From contig NZ_CP108677.1 of assembly GCF_035994945.1 (NCBI RefSeq), positions 6,572,001 to 6,636,000 of the forward strand: a stretch of DNA of 64,000 bases, in the 5' to 3' direction. Origin of the DNA: Streptomyces sp. NBC_01216 (lineage in GTDB: Bacteria > Actinomycetota > Actinomycetes > Streptomycetales > Streptomycetaceae). Positions 15,013 to 24,016 of this stretch are shown here, in pieces. The first letter of the stretch is position 1, and the number at the start of each line of letters is the position of its first letter. A program made the translations under genes and the position numbers. The notes beneath the pieces were generated by a model. The model was not told the origin of the DNA and did no database searches. It worked only from the letters and a program-made list of their open reading frames with translations.

Positions 15013-16329
15013 ATGGGTCAGCAAGGTCGGCAGGAGAAGGTGGCCACAAGCCTCGCCGGGACGGTCAGTGAGGGCATCAGCGCCTCCCTCGCCCCCGTGG
15101 ACGCCGAACTGGACCGCCGCTACCCGGGAGACCCCGGCACCCGTCAGCCCGTCCACACCGTCTACGTCCCCGGCAATCTCTTCGACGCCGGAACCATCCG
15201 CTCCTGGGGCGACCAGGCACTCACCGCGCTCGACGAGCACGCCCCCGACGCCGACGCCTTCGCGGCCGTCCTCGGCCTCTCCGACGCACTCGCGGCCGAC
15301 GTCCATGCCCGAGTACGCGCCAAGCTGGAGCGCGAGCCGGTGGAAGACCTCCGGGTCGACTTCGAAGACGGCTACACGGGCCAGGACGAGGACCGCGACG
15401 CGGCCCGCGCCGCCCGGCTGATCGCCGAGGCCCACCGCGGCGGGACGACCCGGGACGGCGGCACCGCCGCCCCCTACATGGGCATCCGGATGAAGTGCAT
15501 GGAGGCCGCCGTGCGCGACCGTGGCATCCGCACCACCGACATCTTCCTCACCGGTCTCGTCGAGAACGGCGGACTGCCCGACGGACTCGTCCTCACCCTC
15601 CCCAAGGTGACGTACCCCGAACAGGTCACCGCCTTCGTCCGTCTCCTGGAAGCCTTCGAGAAGGCCCACGGCCTCGACGCCGGCCGGCTCGGCTTCGAGA
15701 TCCAGATCGAGACCAGCCAGTCCATCCTCGCCGCCGACGGGACCGCCGCCGTCGCCCGCATGATCGGCGCCGCCGAGGGCCGCGCGACCGGACTCCACTA
15801 CGGCACCTTCGACTACAGCGCCTGTCTCGGCGTCTCCGCCGCCTACCAGGCCAGCGACCACCCCGCCGCCGACCACGCCAAGGCGATCATGCAGGTCGCG
15901 GCCGCCGGCACCGGCGTGCGGGTCTCCGACGGCTCCACCAACGTGCTGCCGGTCGGCTCCACCGCCCACGTCCACGAGGCATGGCGCCTCCACTACGGAC
16001 TCACCCGCCGCGCCCTCGCCCGCGCCTACTACCAGGGCTGGGACATGCACCCGGGCCACATCCCCACCCGCTACGCGGCCGTCTTCGCCTTCTACCGCGA
16101 AGGCTTCGAGGCCGCCGCCAAGCGGCTGGCCGCCTACGCCAACCACGCCGGCGGCGACGTCATGGACGAGCCCGCCACCGCCAAGGCGCTCAGCTCCTAC
16201 CTCCTGCGCGGCATCGACTGCGGGGCGCTCGACACCGCCGAGGTCGACGCCCTCACCGGCCTCACCCGAGCCGACCTCGACCGATTCGCCGCCCCGCGCC
16301 GAGGGGACCTCACGGCCACGACGCAGTGA
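15013..16329 (+). CDS. DUF6986 family protein, HpcH/HpaI aldolase / citrate lyase-like
   Basis: 438 residues. The TIM-barrel lyase fold is suggested by VDFEDGYTGQDEDRDA (acidic metal-binding strand), MGIRMKCMEA, LTLPKVTYPEQV and GFEIQIETSQSIL, the last containing the metal-binding Glu of HpcH/HpaI enzymes. In streptomycetes the family is often found with glyoxylate or purine breakdown genes, so a C-C lyase role is likely but unproven. The ATG is preceded by AAGGAGGAG, a very strong ribosome binding site, and by a palindromic candidate operator. It appears monocistronic; the kinase gene begins 115 nt later with its own promoter. Confidence 0.75.
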   Translation: MGQQGRQEKVATSLAGTVSEGISASLAPVDAELDRRYPGDPGTRQPVHTVYVPGNLFDAGTIRSWGDQALTALDEHAPDADAFAAVLGLSDALAADVHARVRAKLEREPVEDLRVDFEDGYTGQDEDRDAARAARLIAEAHRGGTTRDGGTAAPYMGIRMKCMEAAVRDRGIRTTDIFLTGLVENGGLPDGLVLTLPKVTYPEQVTAFVRLLEAFEKAHGLDAGRLGFEIQIETSQSILAADGTAAVARMIGAAEGRATGLHYGTFDYSACLGVSAAYQASDHPAADHAKAIMQVAAAGTGVRVSDGSTNVLPVGSTAHVHEAWRLHYGLTRRALARAYYQGWDMHPGHIPTRYAAVFAFYREGFEAAAKRLAAYANHAGGDVMDEPATAKALSSYLLRGIDCGALDTAEVDALTGLTRADLDRFAAPRRGDLTATTQ

Positions 16330-16388
16330 GCGTCGGCCAGGCGCCCCGGACGGAGCGGGGAGCCACCCGTACGGACCCGACCGCCGGG

Positions 16389-16394
16389 TAACCT
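16389..16394 (+). promoter_or_regulatory. -10 box of the Ser/Thr kinase promoter
   Basis: TAACCT, 50 nt before the kinase start, fits a -10 hexamer in an otherwise GC-rich gap. Confidence 0.35.
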
Positions 16395-16444
16395 CTCGGT
16401 GTCCCCGTGCGCGGCGGGGACTCGACCGGGGGAACGGGGCAGGG

Positions 16445-17989
16445 ATGTCGTCGGGGGAGAACGAGCGGCTCGCGGGCCGCTACAGAATCGTGCGCAGACT
16501 CGGCCGCGGTGGCATGGGCGTCGTCTGGCTCGCCGTGGACGAGGTCCTCGGCCGCGAGGTCGCGGTCAAGGAACTGCGCACGTTCACGGACGCCGCCGGC
16601 CCGGAACTGGACGAGCTGCGCGTCCGGCTGAGCCGCGAGGCCCGCGCCGCCGCCCGGGTCAGCCATCCGGGAGTCGTCGCCGTCCACGACGTGGCCGAGC
16701 ACGAGGGCCGGCCCTTCGTCGTCATGGAACGCGTCGACGGACCCTCGCTGGACGACGTCCTCGCCGAGCGCGGAGTCCTCGATCCCCCCGAGGCGGCGCG
16801 GATCGGCGCGAACGTCCTGGAGGCCCTGGCCGCCGCCCACGCGGTCGGCGTGCTGCACCGGGACGTGAAGCCCGGCAACATCCTCCTCGACCGATCGGGG
16901 CGGGTGGCGCTCACCGACTTCGGTATCGCCGCTCTGGAGAACCCCGGCGACGGCTCGGCCACCCGTCTGACCCGCAGCGGCGAGATCATCGGCTCCCTGG
17001 ACTACCTGGCACCGGAACGCGCCCAGGGCCGGGACGCCGTTCCGGCGTCGGACGTCTGGGCCGTGGGCGTCACCCTGTACGCGGCGGTGGAGGGCTCCAC
17101 CCCCTTCCGGCGTCCCGCCGCCTGGTCGACCCTCAACGCGATCGTCACCGACCCCGTCCCCGGGCCGCGTCGAGCCGGACCGCTCACCGAGGTCCTGCTC
17201 CGGCTTCTGGCCAAGGACCCGGGATCGCGCCCCGACGCCTCGGAGGCCGCCCGCCTGCTGACGGCCGTGGCGCAAGCGCCCGGGCCGGAAGCGGCCCGCC
17301 ACCCGGAACGTACGGTCGAGGCCACGGCCACGGACGCGCGCGTCACGTCCGTGCCGCCCGCCGGCGCCCCCGAGGCCGGACCGCCGCCCGCATCCCGTTC
17401 CGCCGGGCCGAGGGGCGGGCGGACCCGCGCGCGGGCGCTGCTCGCCGCGTCGGCGGCGGTCCTGGCGCTGGCCGGCGCGGGTGTCACCTACGGGATGCTG
17501 GACCGCGACTCCTCGGACCGTACGTCCGTCGCGGCGACGGACGGCTCCGAAGGTCCCGCCCGGACACGCGGCCCGAAGAGCGGCCCCGCCTCGCCCTCGG
17601 GGGCACCCGAGGGGACGCGGCCACCGTCGCCCGACGCCTCCACCGACCCGCAAGCCCCCTCCGGCGAGGCGCTCCCGCCCGGCGGAGCCTCGCCCTCCGC
17701 CCAGGGGTGCGCCACCGACGGCACTACGGCGACCTGCGAGGTCCTGCACACCGCGCCCTCCAGCCGCTACGACGGTACGGAGGCCGGCTCGCTCCACGCC
17801 GGCCCGCGTGCCTTCCAGTGCCAGGTGGGCCTGCCCCGCAGCGAGTCCTCCGGCGGAGACACCAGCGCCTGGTGGGCGCGGACCGACGTCGACGGCGGCG
17901 TCGTCTACGTCAATGCCGTCCATCTGAGAGGCGGGACCGCAGGCACGCCCGTTCCCGGCCTGCCGATGTGCGGACCGGGCCGGACCTGA
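16445..17989 (+). CDS. PknB-type serine/threonine protein kinase with extracellular domain
   Basis: 514 residues. The kinase domain covers about residues 11-275: glycine loop LGRGGMGVV, catalytic lysine in VAVKEL, HRDVKPGNIL, DFG and the APE-like LAPERAQG. A linker rich in Ala/Pro leads to one transmembrane helix at about 326-348 (LLAASAAVLALAGAG). Outside lies a Ser/Pro/Gly-rich stalk and a small domain with four cysteines that could form two disulphides; PASTA repeats are absent. Such kinases phosphorylate cell-division, envelope or regulatory proteins. The ATG lies 6 nt after GGGGCAG. No obvious partner is nearby. Confidence 0.88.
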   Translation: MSSGENERLAGRYRIVRRLGRGGMGVVWLAVDEVLGREVAVKELRTFTDAAGPELDELRVRLSREARAAARVSHPGVVAVHDVAEHEGRPFVVMERVDGPSLDDVLAERGVLDPPEAARIGANVLEALAAAHAVGVLHRDVKPGNILLDRSGRVALTDFGIAALENPGDGSATRLTRSGEIIGSLDYLAPERAQGRDAVPASDVWAVGVTLYAAVEGSTPFRRPAAWSTLNAIVTDPVPGPRRAGPLTEVLLRLLAKDPGSRPDASEAARLLTAVAQAPGPEAARHPERTVEATATDARVTSVPPAGAPEAGPPPASRSAGPRGGRTRARALLAASAAVLALAGAGVTYGMLDRDSSDRTSVAATDGSEGPARTRGPKSGPASPSGAPEGTRPPSPDASTDPQAPSGEALPPGGASPSAQGCATDGTTATCEVLHTAPSSRYDGTEAGSLHAGPRAFQCQVGLPRSESSGGDTSAWWARTDVDGGVVYVNAVHLRGGTAGTPVPGLPMCGPGRT

Positions 17990-18190
17990 TCCGCCTCGCT
18001 GGGGCGTGCTGCCGAAGGTCCCGCCCGTCCTGCGAGCGGAAGACGCTGTTTTAGGAACAGGCCCCGGGCGCACCGGTCCGCCCGCGCACGACGGGCCGCC
18101 GTGCCGGCGACGGATGGAGCGGGCGGTACGGACACCGGGGCCGGAACGCGCTCGTCCGTCGACAGGCATCCCGGCCGGGGTCCTTCGGTC

Positions 18191-19225
18191 TCAACCGGCC
18201 GCGGGCGGGACCTCACCCGAGCCGCGTGCGATCAGCTTCGTCCCCAGCACCACCTGGGTCGTCGCCTCCTCGATGCCGTCCAGGCGGCGGAAGAGCCGCT
18301 CGGCCGCCGTGCGGCCGAGCGCCGCGGAGTCCTGGGCGATGACGGTGATGCCGAGCAGATCGGCCAGTTCGATGTCGTCGAACCCGACCAGGGCCACCGG
18401 GTGTGCGTGTCCGGCCAGGACGCGGACCGCGGTGACCGTGACCCGGTTGTTCCCGGCGAAGAGCGCGGTGATCGGCTCCGGTCCCCCGAGCATGGCCGTC
18501 ACCGACTCGCGTATCCGGTCCGGGGCCGTGGGGCCGAGCGAGACCCAGGACTCGTCCACCGGGAGGCCCGCGTCCTCCATGGCCGCCCGGTAGCCCCGCA
18601 GCCGCTCCGCCGCGGTGTGGATGCGCGGCCGGTCGCCGACGAAGCCGATCCGGCGGTGGCCGTGGGCGACGAGATGTGCCACACCGGCGCGCGAGCCCCC
18701 GAAGCTGTCGGACAGGACGGCGTCCGCGTCGATCCCACCGGCGGGGCGGTCCACGAAGACGGTCGCGACGCCCGCCTTCATCTCCGGTTCCAGGTACCGG
18801 TGGTCGCTGCCGGCCGGGATGACGATGAGTCCGTCGACCCGTCGGGCGCACAGCGCGAGCGCCAACTCCTGCTCGCGGTCCGGGTCCTCGGCGCTGGAGC
18901 CGTTGATGAGCAGCGCCCCGTGGGCCCGGGCGACCTCCTCGACGGCGCGGCTGAGCGGCCCGTAGAAGGGGTCGGCGAGGTCCTCCAGAACGAGTCCCAC
19001 GGAGGCGGTTCTGCCCTTGCGTAGCACGCGCGCGCTGTCGTTGCGACGGAAGCCGAGCGCGTCGATGGCCTCCTGCACGCGGCGTTCCGTGTCCACGGTG
19101 ACCCCGGGCTCGCCGTTGACGACCCGGGAGACCGTCTTCAGTCCGACACCGGCCCGTGCGGCGACATCCTTCATCGTGGGCCGGATGCCGTAGCGGTGCT
19201 CGGAGCGGCGGGCGGTGTCGGCCAC
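18191..19225 (-). CDS. LacI-family transcriptional regulator
   Basis: About 344 residues. The helix-turn-helix is MKDVAARAGVGLKTVSRVVN with the hinge following, then a periplasmic-binding-like ligand domain (VGLVLEDLADPFYGPL, GFVGDR, VGFDDIELADLL). The open frame runs to 19336, but that would cover the palindromic operator, so a start at the GTG at 19225 with AGAGGA upstream, or at the ATG 19174, is more likely. It is divergent from the ROK kinase gene, with GACAACGTTGTC between them; it probably represses both in response to a sugar. Confidence 0.85.
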   Translation of the reverse strand: MADTARRSEHRYGIRPTMKDVAARAGVGLKTVSRVVNGEPGVTVDTERRVQEAIDALGFRRNDSARVLRKGRTASVGLVLEDLADPFYGPLSRAVEEVARAHGALLINGSSAEDPDREQELALALCARRVDGLIVIPAGSDHRYLEPEMKAGVATVFVDRPAGGIDADAVLSDSFGGSRAGVAHLVAHGHRRIGFVGDRPRIHTAAERLRGYRAAMEDAGLPVDESWVSLGPTAPDRIRESVTAMLGGPEPITALFAGNNRVTVTAVRVLAGHAHPVALVGFDDIELADLLGITVIAQDSAALGRTAAERLFRRLDGIEEATTQVVLGTKLIARGSGEVPPAAG

Positions 19226-19277
19226 GGTGCGCAGATCCTCTGTGTCGTCGGGGCGGTCGCGGCGGATGCCGTCGTGA

Positions 19278-19310
19278 TGTTGTCGAGCATAGGCCCTGGA
19301 CAACGTTGTC
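19278..19310. promoter_or_regulatory. LacI-type operator between lacI-like and ROK genes
   Basis: GACAACGTTGTC (19299-19310) is a perfect 12 bp palindrome of LacI type with a central CG. A third half site, GTTGTC, lies at 19279-19284, giving three half sites in 33 bp. Confidence 0.65.
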
Positions 19311-19377
19311 AGAGCGCGGGAGACTGGAGGTCGCACCGATCGACCGCGCCAGCAAGCCCTCGGGAGACGCCATCCTC

Positions 19378-20343
19378 ATGCGCCAGGACCTCACCGCCGG
19401 CCTCGTCGTCGCGCTGGACATCGGCGGAACCAAGATCGCCGGAGCGCTCGTGGACGACGGCGGCCGGATCAGGGTCCGGGCGTGGCGGTCGACGCCCGCG
19501 CGGGAGGACGCGGAGACGGTGATGCGGGCGGTGCGGTGTGTGCTCGACGAGCTGGCGGCCTCTCCGCTGTGGGGGGAGGCGTACGCGGTGGGCATCGGCA
19601 GCGCGGGCCCGGTCGACGCCTTCGCCGGGACGGTCAGTCCGGTCAACGTGCCGAGCTGGCGCGGCTTTCCACTGGTCGAGCGGGTCCGCCGGGCCACCGG
19701 CGGCCGGCCGGTCACGCTGGTCGGCGACGGCGTCGCCATGACGGCCGCCGAGTTGTGGAAGGGCGCCGCCCGCGGTCACGACAACGCGCTGTGTCTGGTG
19801 GTGTCCACCGGTGTCGGAGGTGGGCTGGTCCTGGGGGGCCGGGTTCACCCGGGTCCCACCGGCAACGCCGGACACATCGGCCATATCAGTGTGGATTTCG
19901 ACGGTGACCTGTGCGCCTGCGGCGGGAGGGGCTGCGTGGAACGGATCGCCAGTGGTCCGCACATCGCGCGCCGGGCCCTGGAGAACGGCTGGCGGCCCGG
20001 CCCTGGTGGGGACGCCTCGGCGGTCGCGGTGGCCGAGGCGGCGCGGGGCGGCGACCCGGTGGCGCTCGCCTCCTTCGAGCGGGCGGCGCGGGCCCTGGCG
20101 GCTGCCATCGCGGCGACCGCCACACTGGTGGAGATCGACATCGCGGTCGTCGGCGGGGGCGTGTCCGGCGCCGGGGAGGTGCTGTTCGCCCCGCTCCGGC
20201 GCAGCCTGGCCGACTACGCGACGCTCTCGTTCCTCCGCGGACCGGAGGTGGTCCCGGCCCTCACGGGCACGGACGCGGGCCTGCTGGGCGCGGCGGCGTC
20301 GGTCGTGCGGCGGAGTCGCGCGGGGGAGCCGGTCGGAGGCTGA
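19378..20343 (+). CDS. ROK-family sugar kinase (glucokinase-like)
   Basis: 321 residues without a DNA-binding domain. The ATP phosphate loop is ALDIGGTKIAGALV, sugar contacts lie in NAGHIGHISVD, and the zinc motif CACGGRGCVE (Cys-x-Cys-x4-Cys) is complete. It likely phosphorylates glucose or a related hexose. The ATG at 19378 is 18 nt after GGGAGA; the longer frame would run into the operator. It is divergently arranged with a LacI regulator and lacks a transporter neighbour, so the sugar is not deducible. Confidence 0.85.
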   Translation: MRQDLTAGLVVALDIGGTKIAGALVDDGGRIRVRAWRSTPAREDAETVMRAVRCVLDELAASPLWGEAYAVGIGSAGPVDAFAGTVSPVNVPSWRGFPLVERVRRATGGRPVTLVGDGVAMTAAELWKGAARGHDNALCLVVSTGVGGGLVLGGRVHPGPTGNAGHIGHISVDFDGDLCACGGRGCVERIASGPHIARRALENGWRPGPGGDASAVAVAEAARGGDPVALASFERAARALAAAIAATATLVEIDIAVVGGGVSGAGEVLFAPLRRSLADYATLSFLRGPEVVPALTGTDAGLLGAAASVVRRSRAGEPVGG

Positions 20344-20456
20344 GGCCGCTGACCGACACCGGCGCCGTGCGTTCCCGGCGGGTGGTGGGGCCGGGGGCGC
20401 CCGGAACCCGGTCGTGCTGCGCCGCCGCGCGTCCGCCGGTGCCGCGTGTGGTCCCT

Positions 20457-20627
20457 CGGAGCCTGTCGGGTGGCCTCCGGCCGGGCGGTCGCGTCCTGGC
20501 ACGCGCGCTGCCGGTGTTGCCGACATGCCCCGGTAGCTCCGCTGCAGCGGCATCCCGGCGCCTTGGAGTCGCATGCACCGGACCGCGTCCGCCTGTCGGC
20601 CGAAGGTCACCCGACAGGCTCTCAGCC
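20457..20627. repeat. Dispersed ~170 bp repeat, full copy C
   Basis: The best-preserved copy: left end GGAGCCTGTCGGGTGGCC, right end GGTCACCCGACAGGCTCTCAG, interior ATCCCGGCGCCTTGGAGTCGC. On the minus strand the right end supplies the TGA (20622-20624) of the small gene 20622-20801. Confidence 0.85.
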
Positions 20628-20801
20628 GCCCGCCGACTCCGGTCTCCGCTGCCGCACGATCACCAGGAACGCGTCGGTCTCCAGGTCCATCACGACCTCC
20701 GCGGGAAGGCCCTCGTTCCGTCGGGCGTCGGCGAACTCCTCCGCCGGCCAGCTGCCGCGCGGGCCTCCCGCGGGAAACCTCTCCAATACCGTACGGTTCA
20801 T
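20622..20801 (-). CDS. Small hypothetical protein, 59 residues
   Basis: MNRTVLERFPAGGPRGSWPA at the start is followed by an acidic AEEFADARRNEGLP segment and a hydrophobic strand, MDLETDAFLVIVRQRR. Third codon positions are strongly G/C, as in real genes here, and a G-rich ribosome binding site (GGGGGT) precedes the ATG. I do not recognise the family. The stop codon lies in the end of repeat copy C. Confidence is moderate because of the size. Confidence 0.5.
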   Translation of the reverse strand: MNRTVLERFPAGGPRGSWPAEEFADARRNEGLPAEVVMDLETDAFLVIVRQRRPESAGG

Positions 20802-20886
20802 CTCCGCACCCCCTTGCCTCGCCGCAAACAACGACGCTCCGTGCCGAAGTGTTACGCACGAAGACGCACGGACGTTCGCGCGGTGA

Positions 20887-21321
20887 GGCGGCTCACATCC
20901 GGGCGGGCCCGGCCGTGGGTCTCGGCCCTCCTGTACGAGATCCCCGCGTGGCCCGACCCGCCGGCCGGCTCGCTCCGGTTCCGCCGGGGGTCTTCACCTG
21001 CTGGTCTTCGAGGTCGGGTGAGTGGACGTGACCGTGTGTGGATGAGCGTCGTCACCAGGGTGATCATCGCGGGCATTGACCGTCCAGGCTCGACCGGAAA
21101 CCTTTGGGCGTGAGGAAACCCACCCCGCATCACCAGGCCACGGACACGATCCGTGGGGCAGGGCGCGGCGCGAACGCGGGCTGCCAGGACACCCGGAACC
21201 GTTCGGGATGTCCGCGGTGACCAGGCATGGTCCAAAACTCACTCCTGCTCACTGATGAGGAACGGTTTCCGTGGCAGGGTGTTGCGGGCAAGCCACTGAG
21301 GGCTACCGATGAGGGGGAATC
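20887..21321. other. Gene-free region before the kinase-Nudix gene
   Basis: 435 bp without a credible ORF or RNA gene that I recognise. It contains short inverted segments and an AT-richer stretch near 21230-21270, just upstream of the next gene, which is the likely promoter region. Confidence 0.4.
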
Positions 21322-22362
21322 GTGATCGTCTGGGTCAACGGTGCGTTCGGCGCGGGGAAGTCCAGCACCGCGCGCGAGCTGGTCGATCTGATCCCGAACA
21401 GCACGCTGTACGACCCTGAGCTCACCGGCGGTGCGATGAGCCGGCTGTTGCCGCCGAAGCGGCTCGCCGAGGTCGACGACTTCCAGGATCTGCCGATATG
21501 GCGCCGCTCGGTCGTCGACACCGCCGCCGCCCTGCTCGCGGAGCTGGGCGGCGTCCTCGTGGTGCCGATGACGCTGCTCCGGCAGGAATACCGCGACGAG
21601 ATCTTCGGCGGCCTCGCCGCCCGCCGCATCGAAGTGCGGCATGTGCTGCTGGCTCCCGAGGAAACGATCCTGCGTGAGCGGATACGGCGCCGGACACCGG
21701 ACGGTTCGCCGGCGGGGGCCATCGAGGGCGTGCGCCGGTGGTCCTTCGACCGCGTACAGACCTACCGCACCGCCCTGGACGACTGGCTGCGCGCCGACGC
21801 CTATCGCGTCGACAACTCCGCGCTCACCCCGGAGGAGACGGCCCGGACCATCGCGCAGGCCGTCCGGGACGGGGCAGCTGCTCCCTGCGGCATCGTCCAG
21901 ACTCCGGAACCCACGGGAGAGACGCTGGCCGCCGGTGTCCTCCTCTTCGACGAGCGGGACCGTTTTCTGCTCGTCGACCCCACCTACAAGCCGGGGTGGG
22001 AGTTCCCGGGCGGGGTCGTCGAACCGGGCGAGGCGCCGGCGCGGGCCGGGATGCGCGAGGTCGCCGAGGAGATAGGGCTCGAACTCGACTCCGTGCCCAG
22101 CCTGTTGGTCGTGGACTGGGAACAGCCCGTACCCCCCGGCTACGGCGGCCTTCGGCTTCTCTTCGACGGAGGCCGGCTTCCCGCCGGGGAGGCCGGCCGC
22201 CTTCTGCTGCCGGGCGCCGAACTGCGCGGCTGGCGCTTCGTCACCGAGGACGAGGCGGCGCACCTGCTCCCAGCCGTCCGCTACCGCCGCCTGCAATGGG
22301 CGCTGCGGGCCCGTGAACGCGGCACCGTGCTCAATCTGGAGGCAGGCGTGCCGGTCGGCTGA
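21322..22362 (+). CDS. P-loop kinase / Nudix hydrolase fusion protein
   Basis: 346 residues in two domains. Residues 1-190 are a P-loop kinase-like ATPase with Walker A GAFGAGKSS and a lid-like RERIRRRTPDG region; this resembles small-molecule kinases/AAA proteins. Residues about 205-340 are a Nudix domain; the Nudix box is intact as GGVVEPGEAP followed by REVAEEIGLE. Nudix enzymes split nucleoside diphosphates linked to another group. The GTG start follows GAGGGGGAATC. Fusions of this type occur in streptomycetes, but their substrates are unknown. Confidence 0.8.
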   Translation: MIVWVNGAFGAGKSSTARELVDLIPNSTLYDPELTGGAMSRLLPPKRLAEVDDFQDLPIWRRSVVDTAAALLAELGGVLVVPMTLLRQEYRDEIFGGLAARRIEVRHVLLAPEETILRERIRRRTPDGSPAGAIEGVRRWSFDRVQTYRTALDDWLRADAYRVDNSALTPEETARTIAQAVRDGAAAPCGIVQTPEPTGETLAAGVLLFDERDRFLLVDPTYKPGWEFPGGVVEPGEAPARAGMREVAEEIGLELDSVPSLLVVDWEQPVPPGYGGLRLLFDGGRLPAGEAGRLLLPGAELRGWRFVTEDEAAHLLPAVRYRRLQWALRARERGTVLNLEAGVPVG

Positions 22363-22367
22363 CGTGG

Positions 22368-22415
22368 CCCCGCCGCCCCGCCGCCCCGCCGCCCCGCCGC
22401 CCCGCCGCCCCGCCG
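22368..22415. repeat. Tandem repeat, unit CCCCGCCG x6
   Basis: Six perfect 8 bp units directly after the Nudix fusion gene. Likely a slippage product in the intergenic space before the M20 gene's 3' end. Confidence 0.9.
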
Positions 22416-22491
22416 CGGCGGCCGGGCTCCGGGCCGGCCCGCCCGCGGCCCCGGCCCGCGGGCCGCGATTCCGGCGGTCACCGTCGCACGC

Positions 22492-23856
22492 TCAGCCCTG
22501 CCGGGAACGGGCGTAGTTGACCAGGAAATGTGCCTCGGCCACGGACAGCCGCTCGAGTTCCTCCGGAGAGACGGACTCGTTCACCGCGTGGATCTGCGCC
22601 TCCGGCTCGCTCAGCCCGATCAGCAGGATCTCCGCCTCCGGGTAGAGCGTCGCGAGCGTGTTGCACAGCGGGATCGATCCGCCCATGCCCGCGCTCTGCA
22701 TCTCCTCGCCGGGGTATGCGACGCGCATGGCCTCGGCCATCGAGGTGTACGCCGGGCTCGTCACGTCCGCGCGGAACGCCTGGCCCTGGCCGACCTGCTC
22801 GAAGGAGACCCGCGCGTTCCACGGCGTGTGCTTCTCGATGTGCGCGTACAGCAGCTTCGTCGCCTCGGTGGCGTCCTGGCCCGGCGGCACCCGCAGGCTG
22901 ATCTGGGCGCGGGCCGTCGACGGGATCGACGGGGTCGCACCCGCCACGGGGTGACAGTCGATGCCGACGACGGTGACGGCCGGGTGTGCCCAGACCCGGT
23001 CGGCGACGGTGCCGTCGCCGGGCAGGGTCACGCCGCTCAGGACCCTGGCGTCCTGACGGAAGTCGTCCTCCGGGTACTGGAGTCCGTCCCAGACGGCGTC
23101 CGCGGGGAGTCCGTCGATGACCGTCGAGCCGTCGGCGGCACGCAGGGAGTCCAGCACGCGGATCAGCGCCGCCAGCGCGTCGGGGGCCGCGCCGCCGAAC
23201 TGGCCCGAGTGCAGGTTGCCTTCCAGGGTGTCGATCCGGACACGGATCATCGTCATACCGCGCAGCGTCGCGGTCACCGTGGGCAGACCCACCCGGAAGT
23301 TGCCGGTATCACCGATCACGATCGCGTCGGCGGTCAGCAGCTCGGGGTGGGCCTCGGCGTAGCGTTCCAGGCCGCCGGTGCCCTGTTCCTCCGAACCCTC
23401 GGCGATCACCTTGACCGTGACCGGCACCCCGCCGTTCGCCTTGAGCGCACGCAGCGCCAGCAGGTGCATGATGAAACCGCCCTTGCAGTCGGCCGCACCG
23501 CGTCCGTACCAGCGGCCGTCTCGCTCCGTCAGCCGGAAGGGCGGAGTGACCCACGCCGATTCGTCCAGCTTGGGCTGTACGTCGTAGTGCGCGTAGAGAA
23601 GGACGGTCGGTGCACCGGCGGGGCCGGGCAGCACGCCGTACACCGACTGCGAACCGTCGGGGGTGTCGAGCAGTGCCACGTCCTGGAAGTCCTCGGCCCG
23701 CAGCGCCTCGGCCACCCAGTTCGCCGCGGCCTCGCACTCGCTCCTCGGGGCGACCGCCTCGTCCGCGACCGACTCGAAGGCCACCAGCTCGGCGAGCTCC
23801 GCCTGGGCGCGGGGCATCAGGCCGGCGACGGTCTCTGCGATCGGATTCGCGGTCAT
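22492..23856 (-). CDS. M20 family dipeptidase
   Basis: 454 residues. The zinc/active-site motifs are present: YAHYDVQP (ligand His and catalytic Asp), GRGAADCKGG, AEGSEEQGTGG (catalytic Glu) and the terminal IHAVNES. A dimerisation domain lies in the middle. The enzyme hydrolyses dipeptides or N-acyl amino acids in the cytoplasm. The ATG at 23856 has AGGAG seven bases upstream, better than the GTG at 23862. It is divergent from the geranylgeranyl-reductase-like gene. Confidence 0.9.
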   Translation of the reverse strand: MTANPIAETVAGLMPRAQAELAELVAFESVADEAVAPRSECEAAANWVAEALRAEDFQDVALLDTPDGSQSVYGVLPGPAGAPTVLLYAHYDVQPKLDESAWVTPPFRLTERDGRWYGRGAADCKGGFIMHLLALRALKANGGVPVTVKVIAEGSEEQGTGGLERYAEAHPELLTADAIVIGDTGNFRVGLPTVTATLRGMTMIRVRIDTLEGNLHSGQFGGAAPDALAALIRVLDSLRAADGSTVIDGLPADAVWDGLQYPEDDFRQDARVLSGVTLPGDGTVADRVWAHPAVTVVGIDCHPVAGATPSIPSTARAQISLRVPPGQDATEATKLLYAHIEKHTPWNARVSFEQVGQGQAFRADVTSPAYTSMAEAMRVAYPGEEMQSAGMGGSIPLCNTLATLYPEAEILLIGLSEPEAQIHAVNESVSPEELERLSVAEAHFLVNYARSRQG

Positions 23857-24016
23857 GGGCACGCTCCTGGTGGGTGCGACGTTATGAGTGACGTCGCCGC
23901 ATGTGTGTGGTGCGGCGAACGTACGGCCGATCCTACGGCGCGGGCCGCCGAAGATCGCGCCGTAGGATGCGGGGTAGAGCAGGGACGACCGGTCGGATCA
24001 GGAGCAGAAGCACATC

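Noticed and set aside
20887..21321. Possible tRNA or small RNA in a gene-free stretch
   Set aside because: No cloverleaf or known RNA signature could be recognised by eye.
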